DNA from: Clostridium_AD sp047624165
Lineage (GTDB): Bacteria > Bacillota > Clostridia > Clostridiales > Clostridiaceae
DNA length: 8,483 bases
Assembly: GCA_047624165.1 (NCBI GenBank)
Contig: JBLHPD010000207.1
Location: 1-8,483, forward strand
Direction of reading: 5' to 3'
Positions 1-6,025 of this stretch are shown piece after piece; positions within the stretch are counted from its first letter, which is position 1, and each line of letters opens with the position of its first letter. The notes beneath the pieces are model-generated. The model was not told the DNA's origin. It did not search any database and saw nothing but the letters and a program-made list of their open reading frames with translations. Position numbers and translations under genes: made by a program.

Positions 1-155
1 TGGATTCTAAGACCTCAGAACTTATATACAATTTATTTAGAAAAATAAACAAAGAACTTGGAACTACTTTTATAATAATAACTCACGACGAGCGAATAGC
101 AAAGAAAACAGATAGAATAATCGAAATAAAAGATGGCATTATTAACAAAATATAA
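1..155 (+). CDS. ABC transporter ATP-binding protein, C-terminal fragment
   Basis: Only the last 50 or so codons are present; the gene runs in from the left edge, with complete codons from position 3 and a TAA stop at 153-155. The fragment starts in what looks like the D-loop (DSKTSE, the residues that follow Walker B in 'LDSKTSE') and contains a clear H-loop in 'FIIITHDERIAKKTDRII', whose histidine is the switch His of ABC ATPases. The ending 'RIIEIKDGIINKI' is typical of the LolD/MacB/FtsE-like subfamily, which usually energises a separate FtsX-like permease. Walker A, Walker B and the signature motif lie outside the window, so the substrate cannot be judged. The next gene starts 45 bp later in the same direction, with no terminator visible between them. 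Confidence 0.85.
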   Translation, partial: DSKTSELIYNLFRKINKELGTTFIIITHDERIAKKTDRIIEIKDGIINKI

Positions 156-200
156 TTTTTTGGTTTATATGCTATTTTTTTTATAAAGAGGAGGCAAATT

Positions 201-1121
201 ATGAAACAATTAGAAAAGAATTGTAAAGTTGCACTTATACAGGCTGCACCTGTTCTGTTTAATAAGGATGCAACCATTGATAAAGTTGTTCGCGAAATTC
301 TTGAAGCTGGAAAGCAAGGTGCCAATCTAATTGTTTTTCCTGAAGCTTTTATTCCCTGCTATCCATATGGAATGACCTTTGGCTTTACCGTAGGCGGTCG
401 CAGCGAAGAAGGTAGAAAAGACTGGAAAGTTTATTACGATAATTCTGTCATTGTACCAAGTGATGATACAGACCGCATCGCCAAAGCAGCCGGAGCGGTA
501 CATGCTTATGTCAGTATTGGTATCACAGAAAGAGATATCAATAATTGTACCCTTTATTGTACTAATCTGTTTTTCTCACCGGAGGGAAAGCTTGTCGGCA
601 AGCATCGTAAATTAAAACCAACTGGTGCAGAGCGCTTCATCTGGGGTGACGGTAATGAAGGTGCCTTTCCAATCATCGATACTCCCTGGGGAAATATGGG
701 CAGTTTGATCTGCTGGGAAAATTATATGCCGCTAGCACGTGTAGCTCTTTATATGAAAGGAGTTACACTTTATCTTGCGCCTAACACAAATAACAATGAA
801 GAATGGCAAACAACAATACGCCACATAGCAATAGAAGGACGCTGTTATGTAATTAATGTCAATCAATATGTAACAAAAGATATGTATCCTGATATCTTCC
901 ATTGCCCTGATGAAATAGCAAAATTGCCAGATCGCGTTCTTACTGGCGGTAGCTGCATTGTCGATCCATTTGGACATTATGTCAAAGAACCTGTATGGGA
1001 CACGGAAGAAATTATTTATGTGGATATAGATATGGAGCAGGTTCCGCTTAGCCGCATGGAATTTGATGCAACAGGACATTATTCACGCCCAGATGTTCTA
1101 GAACTTATTATTCATGAATAA
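201..1121 (+). CDS. Nitrilase (carbon-nitrogen hydrolase family)
   Basis: A complete 306-aa protein of normal length for branch-1 nitrilases, which hydrolyse organic nitriles to the carboxylic acid and ammonia in the cytoplasm. The catalytic set is intact: Glu48 in 'VFPEAF', Lys137 in 'KHRKLKPT', the second conserved Glu144 in 'GAERFIWGDG', and nucleophile Cys171 in 'LICWENYMPLAR'. The late motif 'GHYSRPDVLEL' is typical of nitrilases rather than of amidases or ureidopropionases. 'CWENYMPLAR' and 'HIAIEGRCYVINVNQY' resemble the plant NIT4/bacterial arylacetonitrilase group, but the substrate cannot be set from sequence. The ATG has a strong GAGGAGG site about 6 bp upstream. Base composition stands out: sampled 60-bp stretches are 37-48% GC, against about 17-35% elsewhere in the window, which suggests recent acquisition. 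No clear promoter is seen; it may be read from the ABC gene upstream. Confidence 0.93.
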   Translation: MKQLEKNCKVALIQAAPVLFNKDATIDKVVREILEAGKQGANLIVFPEAFIPCYPYGMTFGFTVGGRSEEGRKDWKVYYDNSVIVPSDDTDRIAKAAGAVHAYVSIGITERDINNCTLYCTNLFFSPEGKLVGKHRKLKPTGAERFIWGDGNEGAFPIIDTPWGNMGSLICWENYMPLARVALYMKGVTLYLAPNTNNNEEWQTTIRHIAIEGRCYVINVNQYVTKDMYPDIFHCPDEIAKLPDRVLTGGSCIVDPFGHYVKEPVWDTEEIIYVDIDMEQVPLSRMEFDATGHYSRPDVLELIIHE

Positions 1122-1128
1122 AATCTAA

Positions 1129-1166
1129 ATAAATCTCACTATTCTAAGTTGAATAGTGAGATTTAT
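1129..1166. terminator. Hairpin terminator between convergent nitrilase and rubrerythrin-like genes
   Basis: A perfect 16-bp inverted repeat (1129-1144 and 1151-1166) with a 6-nt loop, TAAGTT, starts 7 bp after the nitrilase stop. The plus-strand tail is T-rich (ATACTTTTACC) and the minus-strand side runs into ATTTAGATTTTATTC, so it could act in both directions for the two convergent genes. The U-tracts are imperfect, so strength is uncertain. Confidence 0.8.
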
Positions 1167-1201
1167 ACTTTTACCGTTCATTCATCTGCGATATAATACA
1201 T

Positions 1202-1651
1202 TTAGATATCTGCTACATTTTCAAAATAAGCATTTGGATGATCACATGCTGGGCAAACTTCTGGTATGCAACTATCCTCAAATATAACTCTACAATGACT
1301 GCACTTCCATAAAACTGTTTCATTTTTTATAAACACAGTCTCAGATATTTTCTCAACTTCATAAATTTTCCTATATTCAAATGGGATATCAGAAAAATCG
1401 TCATCCTCTGCGACGCTTGGGAAATAAGTTGACCACTGTTCATTCTCATCATTATCTAGTACTAATAGATTTTCACTAACAGTAACTTCTTTTTCATTTA
1501 GTTCTAAAATATTAAAAAATTTCTCGATTTGAATGAAACCTTCCTTTTTAGCAACTGAAGCATAATAGGCATACCTGTTTTTTACTAAAGATTCTTCTGC
1601 AAAGGATTTTAAAAGATCTTCGCCAGTTTCAATTGTTTTTAAATTTTCCAA
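1202..1651 (-). CDS. Degenerate, shortened rubrerythrin-like protein with intact rubredoxin domain
   Basis: A 149-aa protein read from a TTG start at 1651; the frame is open further upstream, but that part has no rubrerythrin similarity and overlaps the promoter. Rubrerythrins are peroxide-reducing diiron proteins of anaerobes, normally about 180-195 aa. The N-terminal helix is clear (AEES...KNRYAYYASVAKKEGF), and the C-terminal rubredoxin-type FeS4 site is complete (Cys117, Cys120, Cys133, Cys136 in CSHC and CPAC). The middle is damaged. About 25-30 residues between the 'EKEH' motif and 'TxENL' are missing in frame. Aligned from memory to D. vulgaris rubrerythrin, His56 is Val56, Glu97 is Gln72 and His131 is Ser103, while Glu20, Glu53, Glu94 and Glu128 equivalents remain. 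The diiron site may therefore be altered or lost. The frame is intact, so a repurposed electron-transfer or other metal protein is as likely as decay. Confidence 0.8.
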   Translation of the reverse strand: MENLKTIETGEDLLKSFAEESLVKNRYAYYASVAKKEGFIQIEKFFNILELNEKEVTVSENLLVLDNDENEQWSTYFPSVAEDDDFSDIPFEYRKIYEVEKISETVFIKNETVLWKCSHCRVIFEDSCIPEVCPACDHPNAYFENVADI

Positions 1652-1658
1652 CTTTAAT

Positions 1659-1667
1659 CCCCCCCTT
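1659..1667 (-). promoter_or_regulatory. G-tract ribosome binding site that fixes the TTG start of the rubrerythrin-like gene
   Basis: On the minus strand the sequence reads AA followed by seven G's, then 7 nt (ATTAAAG), then TTG. This is the only good Shine-Dalgarno site in the open frame and agrees with where rubrerythrin similarity begins. A run of seven G's in such AT-rich DNA could vary in length by slippage. Confidence 0.7.
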
Positions 1668-1727
1668 ATTTGAGTTTGTGTTAAATTGACTCTTGTAATA
1701 TTTCTGAATTTTCTAAATGTTCTTACT

Positions 1728-1756
1728 ATAATATCATGTATGCTATTAGATTTCAA
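1728..1756 (-). promoter_or_regulatory. Sigma-A promoter of the rubrerythrin-like gene
   Basis: The minus strand has TTGAAA (1756-1751), a 17-bp spacer and TATTAT (1733-1728), which is close to the vegetative consensus. The predicted transcript would start near 1720 and carry a leader of about 70 nt before the TTG start. Confidence 0.65.
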
Positions 1757-1760
1757 TATG

Positions 1761-1781
1761 TTACAATAATTAATTTTGTAA
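1761..1781. promoter_or_regulatory. Imperfect 21-bp palindrome upstream of the rubrerythrin-like promoter
   Basis: TTACAA and TTGTAA arms flank a 9-bp AT core; 8 of 10 symmetric pairs match. It lies 4 bp upstream of the predicted -35 box, where an operator or activator site could sit. One half (TTACAAT) resembles a PerR half site and rubrerythrins are often peroxide-regulated, but the full match to the PerR consensus is poor. Palindromes are common by chance in such AT-rich DNA. Confidence 0.3.
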
Positions 1782-1810
1782 TCAATATCAAGTTGATAGT
1801 GAAATTTCAA

Positions 1811-1843
1811 TTTTGTTCAATAATGTATCAATTGTATTAATAT
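1811..1843 (+). promoter_or_regulatory. Shared upstream block A, SHMT copy (probable regulator binding site)
   Basis: The block starts TTTTGTTCAATAAT and contains TCAAT at 1817-1821 and 1828-1832 and TTAAT at 1837-1841, that is, repeats one helical turn apart; another TCAAT lies at 1807-1811. It matches 28 of 33 positions with the minus strand at 5914-5882, upstream of the symporter gene. Tandem repeats at 10-11-bp steps suit an AraC-type regulator, and one is encoded in this window. Binding itself is inferred. Confidence 0.6.
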
Positions 1844-1870
1844 AAAATATACCAATATTGTGTAATAATA

Positions 1871-1891
1871 TATGTATGTAAACGATTTTTC
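1871..1891 (+). promoter_or_regulatory. Shared upstream block B with cre-like half site, SHMT copy
   Basis: TATGTATGTAAACGATT (1871-1887) is identical to the minus strand at 5858-5842 ahead of the symporter gene. It contains ATGTAAACG, the well-conserved left half of a CcpA cre site; the right half is poor here. It ends 35 bp before the SHMT start codon, so a bound protein could act on initiation or as a roadblock. No convincing -35/-10 pair could be assigned to this gene. Confidence 0.5.
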
Positions 1892-1922
1892 TACTACATT
1901 AATTAAAAATGGAGGGATTAAT

Positions 1923-3173
1923 ATGTTAAAGACAGTTAGAGAAAGCGATAGGGAGTTATATGAAATATTAAATGATGAGTATTGTCGTCAAAATACAGGT
2001 ATTGAAATGATAGCTTCAGAAAGTTTCGTACCAGTTGAGATTTTAGAACTTCAAGGAAGTATATTAACAAATAAAACCATGGAGGGATTTGTAGGAAATA
2101 GGTTTCACTCAGGTCATAAATTTGTTGATAAAATGGAGACTCTTGGTATAGAAAGGGCGAAGGCTTTGTTTAAAGCAGAATATGCGAATATACAGCCACA
2201 TTCTGGATCAAGTGCTAACCAAAGTGTTTATCTATCAATACTTAAACCTGGAGATACTGCAATGGGTATGAGACTCGATCAGGGAGGACACCTAACACAC
2301 GGCAGTAAAGTAAGTTTTTCAGGTAAATTCTATAATTTCATTTCATATGGGTTAAACAAAGAAACTGAGATTATAGATTATGAAGAGATGGAAAGACTGG
2401 CATATGAGCATAAACCAAAGTTAATTGTAGCAGGAGCAAGTGCTTATCCAAGAATTATAGATTATGAAAGAATAGGAAAGATAGCTAAATCAGTTAATGC
2501 ATATTTTATGGTTGATATGGCACATATTGCAGGATTAGTTGCTGCTGAAATAATTCCAAGTCCTGTTCCTTATGCAGATTTTGTAACATCAACTTCAACT
2601 AAAACTTTAGCAGGGGCAAGGGGTGGATTTATACTATGCAAAGCTGAATATGCAAAGCAACTTAATAAAGCTACATTCCCAGGTGCACAGGGTAGTGCGC
2701 ATTTGCATATAATGGCAGCTAAAACATTTACTTTTAAAAGAGCAATGACTGAAGAATTTAGGGAACTTATGAAACAAGTAGTAAAAAATGCGCAAAAACT
2801 TGGGGAAGTGTTACAAGAAAAAGGATTTAGACTTGTAACTGGTGGAACAGATAATCATTTGTTATTAGTAGATCTTCGTCCAAAACATCTAACAGGTCTG
2901 CAGTTAGATCAAGCACTCGATAATGTAGGTATTACAGTTAATAAAAATATGATTCCATTTGATCCTGAAAAGCCTATGGTTACAAGTGGTGTAAGAATAG
3001 GTGCTACTGCAATGACAATAAAAGGAATGAAGGAAAAAGAAATGGAGATCATTGGAGAACTTATTAATGATGTAGCAGAAAATATAACGGACAGCAAAGC
3101 TTTAGATTTAATTAAAGAAAGAGTTGCCGAATTAGGAGCGCAATTCCCTCTTCAGTATCCTAAAAATTTTTAG
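1923..3173 (+). CDS. glyA: Divergent serine hydroxymethyltransferase homologue (PLP fold-type I)
   Basis: A 416-aa protein of normal SHMT length. The start is the ATG at 1923, preceded by GGAGGG; an in-frame ATG at 1872 has no binding site and lies in the shared upstream block. SHMTs are cytoplasmic and interconvert serine and glycine with tetrahydrofolate. Family marks are strong: 'IASESF', 'QPHSGSSAN', 'QGGHLTHG', 'VDMAHIAGLVAA' (Asp198, His201), PLP lysine Lys227, 'GARGG', 'GGTDNHLLLVDL', 'TVNKN' and 'VTSGVRIG' (Arg358). Against E. coli GlyA, from memory, several active-site residues differ: Tyr55 is Thr52, Tyr64 is Phe61, Tyr65 is His62, His228 is Thr226, and the usual Pro in 'GPRGG' is Ala. 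Glu57 (Glu54) is kept. It may be an ordinary divergent SHMT, or an aldolase, transaldolase or alpha-methylserine-type enzyme. The hydrolase gene follows after 80 bp without a clear terminator, and the upstream region resembles that of the symporter gene. Confidence 0.88.
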   Translation: MLKTVRESDRELYEILNDEYCRQNTGIEMIASESFVPVEILELQGSILTNKTMEGFVGNRFHSGHKFVDKMETLGIERAKALFKAEYANIQPHSGSSANQSVYLSILKPGDTAMGMRLDQGGHLTHGSKVSFSGKFYNFISYGLNKETEIIDYEEMERLAYEHKPKLIVAGASAYPRIIDYERIGKIAKSVNAYFMVDMAHIAGLVAAEIIPSPVPYADFVTSTSTKTLAGARGGFILCKAEYAKQLNKATFPGAQGSAHLHIMAAKTFTFKRAMTEEFRELMKQVVKNAQKLGEVLQEKGFRLVTGGTDNHLLLVDLRPKHLTGLQLDQALDNVGITVNKNMIPFDPEKPMVTSGVRIGATAMTIKGMKEKEMEIIGELINDVAENITDSKALDLIKERVAELGAQFPLQYPKNF

Positions 3174-3253
3174 ATAGATAAGCCAGAGTTTCGTTTGCAA
3201 TGACTCAGGATAATATTAAAACATTTTTATAATGTTATGTGGAGGTAGGGAAT

Positions 3254-4094
3254 ATGAATTTTGAAGCTATATCAAAGGATCCTATGATAATCGAAAAGGA
3301 GTTTCCTCCAATGACAGAAGTCTTTACTATTAATGTAGAGGGGGATGATATGATTGCAATGATGTATGTTGCTCAAGGAAAAGGACCTAATCCTACAATT
3401 ATTTTATATCATGGATTTCCAGGATATCAGAATAATATTGATCTTGCTCAGGTGTTAAGAAGAGCAGGATATAATGTAATGCTATTTCATTATAGGGGTT
3501 GTTTTGGAAGTCAAGGTACATACTCAGTAAGTCATGACCTGGAAGATGCTGAGGCTGTAATTGATTATGTGAAATCTGATAAATGTAAAAAATCATGCAA
3601 AGTAGATCCGAAAAACTTAATTTTAATGGGATATAGTATGGGAGGGCATGCCGCTTTAATTACTCTGGCAAATCATCCTGAAATTAAATCCATGGCATTT
3701 TTAGTAGGATATAATATTGGAAGATATGCAAAGAGTCTATATGGAAATGACAAACTTATTAAAGAGGCAGTTGAATTTTGGGCAGATTCAACTGCACCAC
3801 TTAGAGGAATTACATCAGAACAGTTTATAAAGGAAATTATAGAAAATCGTGAAAAATGGGATTTGGTAGACTATGCTGAAAAATTAAAGGGACATTCTTT
3901 ATTGTTTATTGTTTATTGGAGGGACAGGTGATACAGTGGCGCATATTACGAGCCATTACCAGCCAATTGTGGATGTACTCAAGAAGAATAATCAAAATGA
4001 CTTAACCGATGTGATTTTAGATACTGATCACGAATGTTCCTGTAAGAGAATTGCATTAGCGGAACATGTGTTAGAGTGGCTTTCAAAACAATAA
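3254..4094 (+). pseudogene. Alpha/beta hydrolase, frameshifted by a 7-bp repeat expansion
   Basis: The frame opens at the ATG at 3254 (GGAGGT upstream) and stops early at 3929-3931 after 225 codons, while the rest of the protein continues in another frame to 4094. Removing one of three TTTATTG copies joins 'KGHSLLFI' directly to 'GGTGDTVAHI', giving a normal 277-aa serine hydrolase. In that restored protein the oxyanion region is 'LYHGFPG', the nucleophile is Ser128 in 'GYSMGGH', the acid is probably Asp224 in 'GGTGD', and the base is His257 in 'DTDHECSCKR'. The truncated product lacks both the acid and the base, so it should be inactive. There is no signal peptide, so it is cytoplasmic. It is probably a lipase/esterase-like or peptidase-like enzyme of unknown substrate, likely co-transcribed with the SHMT homologue. 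The lesion is small and the rest undamaged, so it is recent, a reversible switch, or a sequencing error. Confidence 0.85.
3898..3918 (+). repeat. Three tandem copies of TTTATTG at the hydrolase frameshift
   Basis: The 7-bp unit occurs at 3898-3904, 3905-3911 and 3912-3918. Two copies restore the hydrolase frame and three break it; five copies would again be in frame. Tandem 7-mers of this kind arise and revert by slipped-strand mispairing. Confidence 0.9.
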
Positions 4095-4113
4095 TGTATA
4101 TTATATTCCATAT

Positions 4114-4181
4114 AAAAACACTCTTCCTTACAATATTAGATGATTAAATTATCACAATATTGTAAGGAAAGAGTGCTTTTT
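4114..4181. terminator. Long bidirectional terminator between hydrolase and symporter genes
   Basis: The left arm (4114-4137) and right arm (4156-4181) pair over about 24 bp, with a one-base bulge in the CTCTTCC/GGAAAGAG part, around an 18-nt loop that can itself pair further (TGAT with ATCA). The arms end in AAAAA on the left and TTTTT on the right, so transcripts from both convergent genes end in a stem plus U-tract. Confidence 0.88.
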
Positions 4182-4217
4182 ATTCTGTTTACACAAAATC
4201 ATTCACAGGCTCGTTTT

Positions 4218-5729
4218 TTATTCGGAGATATCTTTATTATTTAGTTGCACAGTTGTTTCTTTTTCCTTTGCTGCCTTAGCTCGTCTATCATTAATTACAT
4301 ACCATAAATCTGCGTTTTTAATTCCTAATTTTTTAGGCTCAAATGTAAATGTATGCATATTCCTTCCCATTTTTAATTGAGCTTCGTAGTCTTTTAAAAC
4401 TTTAATACCAATGTTTCCAAGTATTATTATGGCAATAACATTAAGCCATGCCATGATACCAACTGCAATATCACCAAGTGCCCAAGCAACTGCTGCTGTT
4501 TTAACAGAGCCATAAAAAGTGGAAACAAGGATTCCAACTCGGAGTAAATTAATCATGACCTTGCTATTTTTAGAATTTCTAAACAAATAAGTAACATTTG
4601 TTTCTGATATATAGTAGAATGCCATCAGTGATGTAAATGCAAAGAAGAACAATGCAATGGCCACAAAAGCTGATCCAAATCCTCCCATTACAGTTGAAAC
4701 TGCACCTTGGGTATAGCCAGGTCCCATTTCAATGGTTGGTATATGTGATACTATGAATCCACCTGCTGGTTTTAGAACATTGTATTGATTTGTTATTAGA
4801 ATCATGAATCCGGTTGCAGAACATACCAATAATGTATCGACATAAACTGAAAAAGCTTGAACTAAACCTTGTATAGCTGGATGGGATACTTCGGCAGCCG
4901 CAGCTGATTGTGGTCCTGAACCCATTCCTGCTTCATTTGAATAAATTCCTCTTTTAACCCCCCATTGAACTGCGAGTCCTAATATGCCTGCAAATGCTTG
5001 ATCAGCACCAAAGGCATTTCTAATTATTAATGAAAACATTTTAGGTATTTCAGCGAAATTTACAGCAATTACTATTAATGCTACTAACATATAAGACAAT
5101 GCCATAAAAGGAACTACAATTTCAGCAATTTTTCCAATCCTTTTTGTACCACCGAATATAACTAAAGCAAGTAGTATTACCACTACTATTCCTGTTACAG
5201 CAGGAGCAACACCAAAGGAATTATTAACAGCAGCTGCAATACTGTTTGATTGAACGCCGCCAGCAAATAAGCCCAAACCAATTATACTTGCAACCGCAAA
5301 CATAATTGCGTACCATTTTTGGCCCATAGCTTTTTCAATGTAGTAAGCTGGACCTCCACGATATTCTCCATTAATTTCTTCTTTATAAACTTGAGCAAGA
5401 GAACATTCAATGAATGAAGTACCTGCACCAAGAAATGCAATAGCCCACATCCAGAAAAGGGCACCAGGACCACCCATGGCTATAGCAGTAGCAACACCTG
5501 CTATATTTCCTGTCCCAACACGGCCAGCAACTGACAGTGCAAAAGCTTGAAATGAAGATACTCCTTGGCTTGATTCTGTACCATGAAATAAGTACTTAAC
5601 CATGTTTTTAATATGCCGTAATTGAAGAAATCGTGTTCTAATTGAAAAATAAATACCTGCACCAAGACATAAATAAATAAGTAATGGACTCCAAATAATA
5701 CCACTTAAAGCATTGATAAAATTCTCCAA
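4218..5729 (-). CDS. Alanine/glycine:cation symporter (AGCS family)
   Basis: A 503-aa inner-membrane protein that should import alanine, glycine or a related small amino acid with Na+ or H+. Family motifs are clear: 'GRVGTGNIAGVATAI' (69-83), 'WMWAIAFLGAGTSFIECSLAQVYKE' region (93-118), 'GGPAYYIEKAMG' (125-136) and 'GVKRGIYSNEAGMGSGP' (257-273). Around ten hydrophobic membrane segments are visible, from residues 11-30 to about 420-445, followed by a charged cytoplasmic tail of about 55 residues (Lys/Glu-rich, ending KDISE), somewhat longer than usual. The start is a TTG at 5729 with AGGAGGGG 7 bp upstream; no ATG fits. It is divergent from the two-component system and shares upstream DNA with the SHMT homologue, so it is a good candidate target of that system. 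The exact substrate, including serine-like analogues, cannot be read from sequence. Confidence 0.92.
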   Translation of the reverse strand: MENFINALSGIIWSPLLIYLCLGAGIYFSIRTRFLQLRHIKNMVKYLFHGTESSQGVSSFQAFALSVAGRVGTGNIAGVATAIAMGGPGALFWMWAIAFLGAGTSFIECSLAQVYKEEINGEYRGGPAYYIEKAMGQKWYAIMFAVASIIGLGLFAGGVQSNSIAAAVNNSFGVAPAVTGIVVVILLALVIFGGTKRIGKIAEIVVPFMALSYMLVALIVIAVNFAEIPKMFSLIIRNAFGADQAFAGILGLAVQWGVKRGIYSNEAGMGSGPQSAAAAEVSHPAIQGLVQAFSVYVDTLLVCSATGFMILITNQYNVLKPAGGFIVSHIPTIEMGPGYTQGAVSTVMGGFGSAFVAIALFFFAFTSLMAFYYISETNVTYLFRNSKNSKVMINLLRVGILVSTFYGSVKTAAVAWALGDIAVGIMAWLNVIAIIILGNIGIKVLKDYEAQLKMGRNMHTFTFEPKKLGIKNADLWYVINDRRAKAAKEKETTVQLNNKDISE

Positions 5730-5837
5730 AAAATTTCCCCTCCTAAATTTTAGTGATTATTTACATAAAAATAATTTTATGTACTATAAGCATTTCTGAA
5801 CCTTTTTAGTATATATTGAGAAATCCTTTAAAAATTT

Positions 5838-5858
5838 ATTTAATCGTTTACATACATA
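5838..5858 (-). promoter_or_regulatory. Shared upstream block B with cre-like site, symporter copy
   Basis: The minus strand 5858-5842 is identical over 17 bp to 1871-1887. Read as a cre site, ATGTAAACGATTAAAT (5853-5838) fits WTGNAANCGNWNNCAW with a single mismatch among the fixed positions, a better fit than at the SHMT copy. It lies about 110 bp before the symporter TTG start. CcpA control is an inference. Confidence 0.5.
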
Positions 5859-5881
5859 ATAGTTCATAATTGAAATAAATA

Positions 5882-5914
5882 ATATTAACATAATTGACTT
5901 ATTATTGAACAAAA
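5882..5914 (-). promoter_or_regulatory. Shared upstream block A, symporter copy in the divergent promoter region
   Basis: Read on the minus strand from 5914, it begins TTTTGTTCAATAAT and has TCAAT at 5908-5904 and 5897-5893 and TTAAT at 5888-5884, the same spacing as in the SHMT copy (28 of 33 identical). It overlaps the predicted promoter of the histidine kinase on the opposite strand, so a protein bound here could affect both divergent transcripts. The two blocks are 56 bp apart here and 60 bp apart at the SHMT gene. Confidence 0.6.
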
Positions 5915-5922
5915 TATAAAAT
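5894..5922 (+). promoter_or_regulatory. Candidate sigma-A promoter of the two-component operon
   Basis: TTGACT (5894-5899), a 17-bp spacer and TAAAAT (5917-5922) make a reasonable vegetative promoter, which would give a leader of about 95 nt before the kinase start. A better -35 alone, TTGACA at 5935-5940, has no matching -10 at the right distance. Block A covers the spacer, which fits autoregulation. Confidence 0.45.
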
Positions 5923-5946
5923 TTGGTTATGTTATTGACATTACTC

Positions 5947-5993
5947 TAGAGGTTTTCTTAAGTTTATGTAGAATTTATGTTTATAGAGGTTTT
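5947..5993 (+). repeat. Short direct repeats in the kinase leader
   Basis: TAGAGGTTTT occurs at 5947-5956 and 5984-5993, 37 bp apart, and TTTATGT occurs at 5963-5969 and 5974-5980, 11 bp apart. They lie between the predicted promoter and the kinase start. They may be a second regulator site or part of the leader RNA; no stable hairpin is obvious. Confidence 0.4.
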
Positions 5994-6025
5994 AGAGATA
6001 GTTTAGCTAAGATTAGTGGAGGGAG

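Noticed and set aside
151..156. Perfect TATAAT overlapping the ABC-gene stop, a possible nitrilase promoter
   Set aside because: No -35 box lies 16-18 bp upstream (AAAAGA-like only), so it may be chance in AT-rich DNA.
732..1079. Minus-strand open frame of 115 codons inside the nitrilase gene
   Set aside because: It is fully antisense to a well-supported gene, has no ribosome site, and its product is low-complexity with no recognisable domain.
1652..1810. Open frame extending the rubrerythrin-like protein by 53 residues
   Set aside because: It runs through the predicted promoter and ribosome site, and similarity to rubrerythrin begins only at the TTG at 1651.
1872..1922. Earlier in-frame ATG that would add 17 residues to the SHMT homologue
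   Set aside because: It has no ribosome site, the added residues have no SHMT similarity, and the segment overlaps the shared block; the ATG at 1923 has GGAGGG just upstream.
3220..3236. AACATT/AATGTT hairpin and TATAAT (3228-3233) between the SHMT homologue and the hydrolase
   Set aside because: A 6-bp AT-only stem is too weak for a terminator. The -10 has no -35 partner and would start transcription at the ribosome site.
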